Below, piece after piece: positions 1 through 6,203 of a stretch of DNA of 20,279 nucleotides (the first letter of the stretch is position 1; each line of letters starts with the position of its first letter). The notes below the pieces were generated by a model. The model ran no database searches. It was given only the letters and a program-made list of their open reading frames with translations, and was not told the origin of the DNA. Source of the stretch: Lentimicrobium sp. (lineage in GTDB: Bacteria; Bacteroidota; Bacteroidia; Flavobacteriales; Flavobacteriaceae). The stretch covers positions 3,318 to 23,596 of the forward strand of contig JAEMQE010000032.1 in the NCBI GenBank assembly GCA_022758945.1. The letters run 5' to 3'. Both the position numbers and the translations under genes were made by a program.

Positions 1-90
1 GACAAAAGCCCTTAAAACAGGAACCGTCATGGCGACATCTCCCATTGCGGAAAGTCTCATGACGGCTATATGTTTGATTTTTTTTGACAA
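1..90 (-). CDS. Glycosyltransferase family 9 (heptosyltransferase-like), N-terminal fragment
   Basis: Only the first 30 or so codons are in the window; the gene runs off the left edge. Reading the minus strand from a TTG at 90-88 gives a short basic lead and then MRLSAMGDVAMTVPVLRAF, the typical nucleotide-sugar-binding start of ADP-heptose:LPS heptosyltransferase-like GT9 enzymes. These add sugars to lipopolysaccharide core at the inner membrane. No ATG lies upstream in frame, so TTG is my preferred start; the internal ATG at 60-58 would cut into the conserved strand. It follows a DUF4254 gene on the same strand, a pairing I recall from other Bacteroidota. A dispersed repeat fills the gap between the two. 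The family call is fairly sure from the motif; the exact acceptor is unknown. Confidence 0.75.
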   Translation of the reverse strand, partial: MSKKIKHIAVMRLSAMGDVAMTVPVLRAFV

Positions 91-105
91 AAAAATGATA
101 TTAAC

Positions 106-179
106 TTTGTCATTCTGAGGAACGAAGAATCACATTTGTTGCTCTCGCTATGTGATTTCTCCTTCGTCGAAATGACAGA
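106..179. repeat. Dispersed inverted repeat, TTTGTCATT family, copy 1
   Basis: Two 28-base imperfect arms (108-135 and 150-177) face each other across a 14-base loop. Outer ends read TTTGTCATT and AATGACAGA, and the inner ends AATCACAT and ATGTGATT pair perfectly. It lies in the 97-base gap between the DUF4254 gene and the GT9 gene, which are transcribed in the same direction, so the transcript would carry a long hairpin here. The termini match two other repeats at 6749-6775 and 7874-7969. Such elements are common between genes in Flavobacteria. It could also act as a weak terminator or an RNA stabiliser; nothing shows mobility. Confidence 0.75.
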
Positions 180-187
180 ATAGGTGT

Positions 188-793
188 TTATTTTTTGTTT
201 TGATACAAAACCGGATTCAAATCATCGTCATTGTACATCTTCATTTGTTTGTACACTTTCATGAATTTATCTCCGTTTTCAATGTCTTTTAATAAATCAT
301 CTATTGCAGTTGATAAATCGGTTCTTTGTTCTAACAATACATTTAATTTTGCCTGACATTTATCTCTGTGCTCTTGTGAAGCTTCGGCACGATTAGCTTC
401 TTCGTTCATGTGATAAATTTTCAAGGCTAAAATAGACAATCTGTCAAATGCCCAAGCCGGACTTTCGGAATTGATTTTGGCATTTTCTTTTACGGTAACG
501 TGAGCATTTTTTTGAAGAAAGTAACCATCAATGTATTCTACCATATCCGTACGTTCCTGATTGGATGCGTCGATTCTTCTTTTTAATGTCAAGGCAGCAA
601 CTGGGTCAATATTTGGATCCCGAATAATATCTTCGAAATGCCATTGAACGGTGTCAATCCAGTTTTTTAAATATAATAAATGCTCTATTTTTTCCTTTGG
701 AAAAGGGTTATTAATAGGTTGATCTACATTATCAAATTGATGATAATCGCGAATACTTTGTTCGAAAACGGAATAAGCTAATTTTGAAAACAT
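188..793 (-). CDS. DUF4254 domain-containing protein
   Basis: A 201-residue soluble, charged, helix-rich protein without signal peptide or membrane segment. The sequence (for example NWIDTVQWHFEDIIRDP near residues 44-60, then LKRRIDASNQERTDMVEYID) matches what I recall of DUF4254, a Bacteroidota family of unknown function whose genes often precede a family 9 glycosyltransferase, as here. A role in lipopolysaccharide assembly is therefore a guess from context only. The ATG at 793-791 gives a normal family length. A TATCTTTG element on the minus strand lies 22 bases upstream, and the divergent upp gene starts 82 bases away. Confidence 0.75.
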   Translation of the reverse strand: MFSKLAYSVFEQSIRDYHQFDNVDQPINNPFPKEKIEHLLYLKNWIDTVQWHFEDIIRDPNIDPVAALTLKRRIDASNQERTDMVEYIDGYFLQKNAHVTVKENAKINSESPAWAFDRLSILALKIYHMNEEANRAEASQEHRDKCQAKLNVLLEQRTDLSTAIDDLLKDIENGDKFMKVYKQMKMYNDDDLNPVLYQNKK

Positions 794-814
794 ATCTTTT
801 ATATTTTATAAAGA

Positions 815-822
815 CAAAGATA
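815..822 (-). promoter_or_regulatory. Promoter -7 element of the DUF4254 gene
   Basis: On the minus strand the bases read TATCTTTG, an exact match to the Bacteroidota TAnnTTTG element. A TTG lies at 840-838, but only 15 bases further upstream, a little short of the usual spacing. The position, about 22 bases before the DUF4254 ATG, fits a short leader. Confidence 0.5.
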
Positions 823-875
823 CTTTTTATACTTTTACAATGAAACTTTAGGCTTTAAACTTTTAACAACATTTT

Positions 876-1529
876 ATGCAAACACATTATTTATCAGAAG
901 ACAATAGTATTCTTAATCATTTTCTTGGCCAAATCAGAAACGTGACTGTACAACACGACAGTATGCGTTTTCGCAGAAATATTGAGCGTATTGGTGAAGT
1001 TATGGCATTGGAGTTAAGTAAAGATTTACACTATAAAAATATCGAAATTCAAACGCCTCTTGGCATCAAAAAAACTACTGAAATTGCAGATCAATTGGTT
1101 TTGTGTTCTATTCTGAGAGCTGGTTTACCGCTACACTTAGGCTTTTTGAATTATTTTGACAGTGCCGAAAATGGTTTTGTTTCTGCCTACAGACATCATC
1201 CAAACAATGATGAATTTTTCGATATTTTGGTCGAATATCAAGCCGTTCCCAATATAGAAAACAAGACTTTGCTTTTAATAGATCCGATGCTTGCCACAGG
1301 ACAATCGATGGTGGCTGTTTTTAATAAATTAATGGAAAAAGGTCTTCCAAAAGAAATTCATATTGCCGTAATCATTGCTGCTCCGGAAGGTGTTGCCTAT
1401 CTTGAAGAACATTTGCCGAATTCCTGTCATCTTTGGGTAGCAACTTTGGACGAAAAACTAAACGACAAAAAATATATCGTTCCAGGACTTGGTGATGCTG
1501 GTGATTTGGCTTACGGAAATAAATTATAA
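876..1529 (+). CDS. upp: Uracil phosphoribosyltransferase
   Basis: Makes UMP from uracil and PRPP (pyrimidine salvage, cytoplasm). The 217-residue length fits the family. The PRPP-binding loop DPMLATG is at residues 136-142, and the uracil-binding C-terminal stretch YIVPGLGDAGD is at 200-210. SILRAGLPL near 78-86 is the conserved region contacting PRPP. The start ATG is preceded by an A/T-rich stretch without Shine-Dalgarno sequence, usual for this phylum. The gene converges on the DUF6427 gene, and the two stop codons overlap by six bases. No obvious terminator is present, so antisense transcription across the 3' ends is likely. Confidence 0.93.
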   Translation: MQTHYLSEDNSILNHFLGQIRNVTVQHDSMRFRRNIERIGEVMALELSKDLHYKNIEIQTPLGIKKTTEIADQLVLCSILRAGLPLHLGFLNYFDSAENGFVSAYRHHPNNDEFFDILVEYQAVPNIENKTLLLIDPMLATGQSMVAVFNKLMEKGLPKEIHIAVIIAAPEGVAYLEEHLPNSCHLWVATLDEKLNDKKYIVPGLGDAGDLAYGNKL

Positions 1530-2453
1530 TTGGGAGAAAAACGCAAACAAACTACAAAGAATTAGTACACCTAAAACCAATTCTTGTTTCAATTGAAGTT
1601 GTTTCACTTCGATATGGCTCGTCGCCATTATTGACAATGGAGCGATAGTAAAAATAAGCAAATCATTGCTTTTATTGGGCGAAATCACAAAAATTATAAT
1701 TCCAATAAAAAAAGAACCGATGATTTTTTTATACGAAGTGTTCAGTACTAAGGGTCTGTTCGGTAATGACACAAACATTGAAATCACAAAAAACAAAGCA
1801 ATAGTCAAATAGATAGAAAAGGCGGCGTTTTGATAATTATTGGTAAAATAATCAATGTTAAAATTGGTAATTGCATTGGTATTGATATATCCCAAAACAT
1901 CCTTGTAGAAAATAACCGAAAAAAGCATAGAAATAATTCCTACTGCAAAAAAGGCTATAAAAGGCAAAACCCAGTTTCTATAATCTCTGGAGACGTAAAA
2001 AATGATGGAGATAAATACCAAAACAATATAAAGAATACTCCAAAAACGGAATAATGCTGCAACAAAAATCCATAATGAGGCATCAAATATTTTTTCTTTG
2101 GACGCTTTTAAGGATTGCAAAGAAATTAATCTGCGAAGTGCCAATAAGACAAAGAAATTTGATAAAATTAAATTGACATTATTCAATACCGAAGGAAAAA
2201 AAAGTAGAAATGAAAAATAGAAAAAAATCGTGTAGCTACTGTCTTTGCTCAATCCGTTTTTCTTGGCAATGAAATTTGTGATAAAAACAGAGCCCAGCAA
2301 AACAACAAAGAGCATTGCTTTTTTTAAGATTGAACCTGCAGAATTTATCCAAGTCAAATCTTGAAACTGATAGATTAAAAAGAAAACCAGCATTAAAATT
2401 ACAACCAAAATTAAATTTAATGGTGTAGATTTTTTAAAAACACTTGTTATCAT
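1524..2453 (-). CDS. DUF6427 family multi-pass membrane protein
   Basis: A 309-residue integral membrane protein with about eight to ten hydrophobic spans (for instance residues 13-30, 45-62, 74-90, 127-152, 162-183, 213-230, 245-258, 290-307) and few charged loops. The N-terminus MITSVFKKSTPLNLIL and its place between upp and purD match the DUF6427 family I recall from Flavobacterium. The function is unknown. Its position beside nucleotide salvage and purine genes is conserved synteny in my memory, but it does not prove a transport role. It looks like a small polymerase-type or permease-type fold, with no motif that decides between them. Confidence 0.7.
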   Translation of the reverse strand: MITSVFKKSTPLNLILVVILMLVFFLIYQFQDLTWINSAGSILKKAMLFVVLLGSVFITNFIAKKNGLSKDSSYTIFFYFSFLLFFPSVLNNVNLILSNFFVLLALRRLISLQSLKASKEKIFDASLWIFVAALFRFWSILYIVLVFISIIFYVSRDYRNWVLPFIAFFAVGIISMLFSVIFYKDVLGYINTNAITNFNIDYFTNNYQNAAFSIYLTIALFFVISMFVSLPNRPLVLNTSYKKIIGSFFIGIIIFVISPNKSNDLLIFTIAPLSIMATSHIEVKQLQLKQELVLGVLILCSLFAFFSQL

Positions 2454-2473
2454 AAGGATATTTTATACTTTTG
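2444..2473 (+). promoter_or_regulatory. Promoter for the DUF6341 gene (TTG-N19-TACTTTTG)
   Basis: TTG at 2444-2446 and TACTTTTG at 2466-2473 are separated by 19 bases, the canonical arrangement of the Bacteroidota primary sigma factor. Transcription would begin near 2480 and leave a leader of about 108 bases before the ATG at 2588. The -33 part lies inside the first codons of the divergent DUF6427 gene. Confidence 0.65.
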
Positions 2474-2587
2474 TGACTGTAAATATAATACTTGTACAAA
2501 GATGAAACGAGCCAAGTAATTTTTTTTCATTAAAATAAATACAATAGCGAGTTACATCGAATACAATTAACAAATAAAATTAATGAG

Positions 2588-2818
2588 ATGAAAGCATTTT
2601 TTGAAGGAATTCAATGGTTATTTGAAAACATTTTTTTCGCACTACATAATTTTCTAAGACATTTAGAACTTAAACATTGGTTTGGTGCGAATACTATCAA
2701 CTGGATTTTTATGGCAATCTGTGCTGTTGCAATCGTATATTGGTGCTTACAATTGAAATCACACCAAGATAGTGGCGAAGAAAACCAAGATACAACGGCT
2801 CATTCTTTCTTAAAGTAA
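2588..2818 (+). CDS. DUF6341 family small membrane protein
   Basis: A 76-residue protein with an amphipathic, aromatic N-terminal half (FFEGIQWLFENIFFALHNFL) and one clear transmembrane helix around residues 38-56, followed by a short acidic, hydrophilic tail. I recall this family as DUF6341, found in Flavobacteria beside purD and upp and sometimes wrongly labelled as a phosphoribosyltransferase. No enzymatic motif is present. The orientation is convergent with purD: the two genes overlap tail to tail by nine bases (2810-2818). Its own good promoter supports that it is real. The function is unknown. Confidence 0.75.
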   Translation: MKAFFEGIQWLFENIFFALHNFLRHLELKHWFGANTINWIFMAICAVAIVYWCLQLKSHQDSGEENQDTTAHSFLK

Positions 2819-4084
2819 GTCGAAGCCAATATCTTTTCTAAAATACATCTTATCAAAATTTAGTTTATCTATGTTTTGGTAAGATTTTTTTATGGCCTCT
2901 TGGAAGTCATTTCCATAAGATGTCACTGCTAAAACTCTTCCTCCATTACTCACTACTTTTCCGTTATCAAGTTTTGTTCCTGCGTGAAAAACAATGGAAT
3001 CTTCGATGTTCTCCAATCCTGAAATCACTTTTCCTTTCTCAAAATCTTCGGGATAACCGCCAGAAACAAGCATAATTGTCGTGGCGCTTCTCACGTCAAT
3101 TTCAAGTGTGAATTCATCGAGTTTTTCATTGGCTACAGCCAAAAACAATTCCACTAAATCCGATTTCATTCTTGGAACGACAACTTCCGTTTCAGGATCG
3201 CCCATTCTCACGTTGTATTCAATTACGATTGGCTCGTTTTTCACGTTAATCAACCCAATAAACACAAATCCTTTATATTCAATTCCATCTTTTTGGAAAC
3301 CTTCAATCGTTGGTTTAACGATGCGTGTTTCGATTTTTTCCATCAAAACAGCGTCAACATAAGGAACCGGAGAAACAGCTCCCATTCCACCCGTATTCAA
3401 ACCAGTGTCGCCTTCGCCGATGCGTTTGTAATCTTTGGCTGTCGGCAAAATTTTATAGCTTTTCCCATCGGTCAAAACGAAACAACTCAATTCAATTCCG
3501 TCCAAAAATTCTTCAATAACCACTTTGGAACTCGCTGCACCAAATTTTTGGCCAACCAACATGTTTCTCAATTCTTCCTTGGCTTCCGCCAAATCGTGAA
3601 TAATTAAAACACCTTTTCCTGCTGCCAATCCGTCTGCTTTCAAAACATAAGGAGGCTGCAAAGTTTCCAAGAAATCGCATCCTTTCTCTACTGTTTCTGC
3701 GGTGAAACTATCGTAAGCTGCCGTTGGAATGTTGTGTTTCATCAAGAATTCTTTGGCAAACTCTTTACTTCCTTCAAGAGTTGCGCCTAATTTTGATGGT
3801 CCAATAACTGGAATATCTTTTAAATCATTATCATTTTTGAAAAAGTCGAAAATCCCTTTTACCAACGGATCTTCTGGTCCAACAACTACCATTTCTACTT
3901 TTTCTTTAAGTACGAAAGTTTTTATGGCATCAAAATCAGTGGGACTCATATCAACATTATTGGCTATCGAAGCGGTTCCGGCATTTCCCGGAGCTACAAA
4001 AAGTTTGTCGCAAAGTGGGCTTTGAATCATTTTCCAAGCAAAAGCGTGTTCTCTCCCTCCAGAACCCAGTAGTAAAATTGTCAT
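2810..4084 (-). CDS. purD: Phosphoribosylamine-glycine ligase (GARS)
   Basis: Second step of de novo purine synthesis: joins 5-phosphoribosylamine and glycine using ATP, in the cytoplasm. The 424 residues are the normal monofunctional length. The N-terminal motif GSGGREHA is at 7-14, the ATP-grasp segment KADGLAAGKGV at 149-159, NTGGMGA at 230-236, and the metal-binding EYNVRMGDPE at 289-298 (the commoner form is FNVRFGDPE). All catalytic features look intact. It is transcribed as a single gene from a -7 element at 4117-4110. No purine riboswitch fits in the 96-base upstream gap shared with higB. Confidence 0.95.
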   Translation of the reverse strand: MTILLLGSGGREHAFAWKMIQSPLCDKLFVAPGNAGTASIANNVDMSPTDFDAIKTFVLKEKVEMVVVGPEDPLVKGIFDFFKNDNDLKDIPVIGPSKLGATLEGSKEFAKEFLMKHNIPTAAYDSFTAETVEKGCDFLETLQPPYVLKADGLAAGKGVLIIHDLAEAKEELRNMLVGQKFGAASSKVVIEEFLDGIELSCFVLTDGKSYKILPTAKDYKRIGEGDTGLNTGGMGAVSPVPYVDAVLMEKIETRIVKPTIEGFQKDGIEYKGFVFIGLINVKNEPIVIEYNVRMGDPETEVVVPRMKSDLVELFLAVANEKLDEFTLEIDVRSATTIMLVSGGYPEDFEKGKVISGLENIEDSIVFHAGTKLDNGKVVSNGGRVLAVTSYGNDFQEAIKKSYQNIDKLNFDKMYFRKDIGFDLL

Positions 4085-4109
4085 TGTGTTGTAGTTGTTA
4101 ATTGTGGTG

Positions 4110-4117
4110 CAAAAATA
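4110..4117 (-). promoter_or_regulatory. Promoter -7 element of purD
   Basis: The minus strand reads TATTTTTG, matching TAnnTTTG, 26 bases upstream of the purD ATG. No clean TTG is found at the usual distance, so the -33 half is weak. It lies back to back with the higBA promoter. Confidence 0.45.
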
Positions 4118-4129
4118 GTCTGTTTTAAC

Positions 4130-4160
4130 TTGAAATAATAATTTTTTTTACTTACTTTTG
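4130..4160 (+). promoter_or_regulatory. Promoter of the higBA operon
   Basis: TTG at 4130-4132, a 20-base spacer, then TACTTTTG at 4153-4160. The start site is expected near 4167, about 14 bases before the higB ATG. It is probably the main promoter for higBA and at least the ligase gene directly behind it. Confidence 0.65.
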
Positions 4161-4173
4161 GCGTTAGTAACGC
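4161..4173. promoter_or_regulatory. Operator-like palindrome for HigA autoregulation
   Basis: GCGTTAGTAACGC is a perfect palindrome with six-base arms around one central base. It begins at the base after the -7 element and ends eight bases before the higB start, covering the expected transcription start. HigA antitoxins usually repress their own operon through such short palindromes. The assignment is inferred from position and symmetry. Confidence 0.6.
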
Positions 4174-4180
4174 AAAAGGT

Positions 4181-4462
4181 ATGATAATTTCATTTGGATC
4201 CAAAGAAACCGAAAAAATATGGAACGGGATTGTCGTTAAAAAACCAGCGATTGAAATACAACAAATGGGCAGAAGAAAGCTAAGAATGCTCCACAACTCC
4301 CAAGATTTGATTGATTTAAGAATTCCTCCTTCCAATAGATTAGAGAAATTAAGTGGGAATTTAAAAGAGTATTACAGCATTAGAATCAACAACCAATGGC
4401 GCATTATTTTTATTTGGGAAAACGGAAATGCTTCTAATGTCGAAATTGTTGATTATCATTAA
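4181..4462 (+). CDS. higB: HigB-type toxin (RelE/ParE superfamily mRNA interferase)
   Basis: A 93-residue toxin of the plasmid-maintenance killer (HigB) family. The family typically cleaves mRNA at the ribosome when not bound by HigA. Recognisable stretches are LRIPPSNRLEKLSGNLKEYYSIRINNQWRI split over residues 45-75, ending in the typical beta strands WRIIFIW and VEIVDYH. Toxin before antitoxin is the usual order for hig. The gap to higA is 12 bases, so the pair is co-transcribed. The coding region looks intact. It stands between purD and a polysaccharide locus, a typical place for an acquired module. Confidence 0.9.
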   Translation: MIISFGSKETEKIWNGIVVKKPAIEIQQMGRRKLRMLHNSQDLIDLRIPPSNRLEKLSGNLKEYYSIRINNQWRIIFIWENGNASNVEIVDYH

Positions 4463-4474
4463 AAACTAAAAATT

Positions 4475-4777
4475 ATGGAAAAGCTAAAAAACATACATCC
4501 TGGCGAAATTTTACTAGAGGAATTTCTCGTTCCTTTGGAAATAACCTCATACCGTTTGTGCAAGGATTTGAAAATTCCACAAACCAGAATTTCTGAAATT
4601 ATCAAAGGAAACCGAAGAATAACAGCCGATACCGCCTTGCGATTAAGTCAATATTTTGGAAATTCTGCCAAATTTTGGCTAGGTCTTCAAGATGATTTTG
4701 ACATAGAAGAAGAAACCGAAAATAAAAAACAAGAATTGGAATCCATCAAACGATTCAATGTCCAAAAAGTAGCCTAA
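4475..4777 (+). CDS. higA: HigA-type antitoxin, XRE-family helix-turn-helix
   Basis: A 100-residue antitoxin. The opening IHPGEILLEEFLVPLEIT is the hallmark of the VapI/HigA family, the helix-turn-helix spans about residues 25-48 (SYRLCKDLKIPQTRISEIIKG), and TADTALRLSQYFGNSAKFWL follows at 50-69. It should neutralise HigB by direct contact and repress the operon, probably at the palindrome 4161-4173. Its TAA stop is followed at once by the ATG of the ligase gene (TAAATG), so the ligase is likely read on the same transcript and perhaps by re-initiating ribosomes. Confidence 0.9.
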   Translation: MEKLKNIHPGEILLEEFLVPLEITSYRLCKDLKIPQTRISEIIKGNRRITADTALRLSQYFGNSAKFWLGLQDDFDIEEETENKKQELESIKRFNVQKVA

Positions 4778-6127
4778 ATGTTTCCACTTTTCGATTTTTC
4801 GCTACAAATAAATGGTTTTCCAATGTGGAAAGCCAAAGCCGAATTGCGAAAAATTCAGTCTATTCCTGAACAGGAATTTGAAGCTTTTATCGAAAACAAA
4901 AAACAAGAAATTGTTGATTATCATTTAAAAAATAATTCTTCTTATCAAAAACTCGTTGGCAAAACCACTTTCAATAATTGGAACGATTTGCCGATAATGA
5001 CCAAGAAAAACTTTCAAAAACCTTTAATAGAAAGGCTTTCAAATGGATTTTCCACGAAAAATGTTTACGTTAATAAAACATCTGGTTCTAGCGGTGACCC
5101 GTTTATTTTTGCCAAAGACAAATATTGTCACGCGCTAACCTGGGCTTCGAATATGTATCGCTTTAATTGGTTTGGAATTGATTTCAATTCTTCTTTACAA
5201 GCTCGTTTTTACGGAATTCCTTTGGATTTTATTGGCAACAAAAAAGAACGTTTCAAGGATTTTTTGAGCAACCGTTTTCGATTTTCGATTTTCGATTTAT
5301 CGGATAAAGTTTTGGAAGGTTTTTTGAAGAAATTCGAAATTAAAAAATTTGATTATATCAATGGCTATACAAGTTCCATTGTTTTGTTTGCCAAATTTTT
5401 ACAACAAAAAAATATTGTTTTAAAAGAAATTTGCCCAACTTTAAAAGTCTGTGTCGTTACTTCAGAAATGCTTTTTGATAAAGATAAAATCCTTTTAGAA
5501 AAACAATTTGGAGTCGCTGTTGTCAATGAATACGGAGCTTCGGAACTGGATTTGATTGCTTTTCAAAATCCTGACGGCGAATGGCAAGTGAATTCGGAAA
5601 CGCTTTTTGTAGAAATTTTGGATGAGGATAACAACGTTTTAACTTATGGAGAAGAAGGTCGAATCGTGATTACTTCCTTGTTCAATAAAGCGCATCCTTT
5701 TATTCGATACGACATTGGCGACATTGGGATTTTGGACGAAAAAAGCACAGCCAAAAAACCTATTCTGAAAAAATTAATAGGTCGAACCAATGATGTTGCC
5801 CTTTTACCAAGTGGGAAAAAATCGCCTGGATTGACTTTTTATTACGTAACCAAAAGCATCATCGAAGACGACGGTAACGTAAAAGAATTTGTCATCAAAC
5901 AAACTAAAATCGATACTTTTGACATTGAATATGTGAGCCAAACCGAATTGAATTGGGAACAAATCCAACAAGTTGAAGCTGCAATTGCCTTATATTTGGA
6001 AAAAGGATTGGTTTTTACATTCGCCAGAAAAGAAAAACTGGAACGAAGCAAAAGTGGCAAATTGAAGCAGTTTGTTTCGAGCCTCACCCCAACCCTCTCC
6101 AAAGGAGAGGGAGTCTTAAGTAAATAA
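4778..6127 (+). CDS. CapK/PaaK-like adenylate-forming ligase
   Basis: A 449-residue member of the phenylacetate-CoA ligase-like branch of the ANL superfamily, often annotated CapK or capsular polysaccharide biosynthesis protein. It would activate a carboxylic acid as acyl-adenylate; substrate and acceptor are not visible. The P-loop TSGSSGDPF is at 101-109, NEYGASE at 250-256, RYDIGDIG at 310-317, GRTND at 335-339, and the C-terminal lysine region RSKSGKLKQF at 423-432. The next residues SLTPTLSKGEG (435-445) are not native-looking: they are the translation of a REP-like repeat (6082-6114), so the natural end was probably near residue 434. It follows higA with no gap and precedes an ORF6N gene and wecB, suggesting a role in modifying a surface polysaccharide. 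Confidence 0.82.
   Translation: MFPLFDFSLQINGFPMWKAKAELRKIQSIPEQEFEAFIENKKQEIVDYHLKNNSSYQKLVGKTTFNNWNDLPIMTKKNFQKPLIERLSNGFSTKNVYVNKTSGSSGDPFIFAKDKYCHALTWASNMYRFNWFGIDFNSSLQARFYGIPLDFIGNKKERFKDFLSNRFRFSIFDLSDKVLEGFLKKFEIKKFDYINGYTSSIVLFAKFLQQKNIVLKEICPTLKVCVVTSEMLFDKDKILLEKQFGVAVVNEYGASELDLIAFQNPDGEWQVNSETLFVEILDEDNNVLTYGEEGRIVITSLFNKAHPFIRYDIGDIGILDEKSTAKKPILKKLIGRTNDVALLPSGKKSPGLTFYYVTKSIIEDDGNVKEFVIKQTKIDTFDIEYVSQTELNWEQIQQVEAAIALYLEKGLVFTFARKEKLERSKSGKLKQFVSSLTPTLSKGEGVLSK
6082..6114. repeat. REP-like palindromic repeat fused to the end of the ligase gene
   Basis: Contains a perfect eight-base stem, CCCTCTCC at 6093-6100 and GGAGAGGG at 6104-6111, around an AAA loop, preceded by CCTCACCCCAA. 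I recognise its translation (LTPTLSKGEG, or SPLERVGVR on the other strand) as a widespread intergenic repeat seen at the ends of many predicted bacterial proteins. Its GC content is far above that of the neighbours. It lies inside the reading frame of the ligase and supplies the last 15 codons including the stop region. Confidence 0.8.
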
Positions 6128-6130
6128 TTG

Positions 6131-6151
6131 GAGGTCGCATTTTGCGACCTC
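6131..6151. promoter_or_regulatory. Palindrome A upstream of the ORF6N gene
   Basis: Nine-base perfect arms (GAGGTCGCA at 6131-6139, TGCGACCTC at 6143-6151) around a TTT centre, centred at 6141. It begins four bases after the ligase stop codon. It shares length, spacing and GGTC/GACC arms with palindromes B and C. Proposed role: operator for the ORF6N protein, or an RNA hairpin after the ligase stop. Confidence 0.7.
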
Positions 6152-6157
6152 AAGACG

Positions 6158-6184
6158 TTCAAGGTCACAATTTGTGACCTTGAA
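6158..6184. promoter_or_regulatory. Palindrome B upstream of the ORF6N gene
   Basis: A 27-base palindrome, perfect except for its single central base at 6171, with core AAGGTCACAATTTGTGACC. It is centred 30 bases from palindrome A (about three helical turns) and ends 19 bases before the preferred ATG at 6204. It is a strong candidate operator. No TAnnTTTG promoter is visible next to it, so the ORF6N gene may depend on the upstream transcript. Confidence 0.75.
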
Positions 6185-6203
6185 GAAATTAAAAGAATAC
6201 TTT

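Noticed and set aside
2502..2519. Leader peptide ATG-AAA-CGA-GCC-AAG-TAA before the DUF6341 gene.
   Set aside because: Only five codons, no attenuator hairpin follows, and a chance occurrence is probable.
3081..4025. Several long open frames antisense to purD.
   Set aside because: They are low-complexity shadows of a well-conserved gene and lack their own start signals.
6174..6203. Longer ORF6N start at GTG 6174.
   Set aside because: It would place the start codon inside palindrome B and add ten residues without family likeness; ATG 6204 begins the recognisable sequence.
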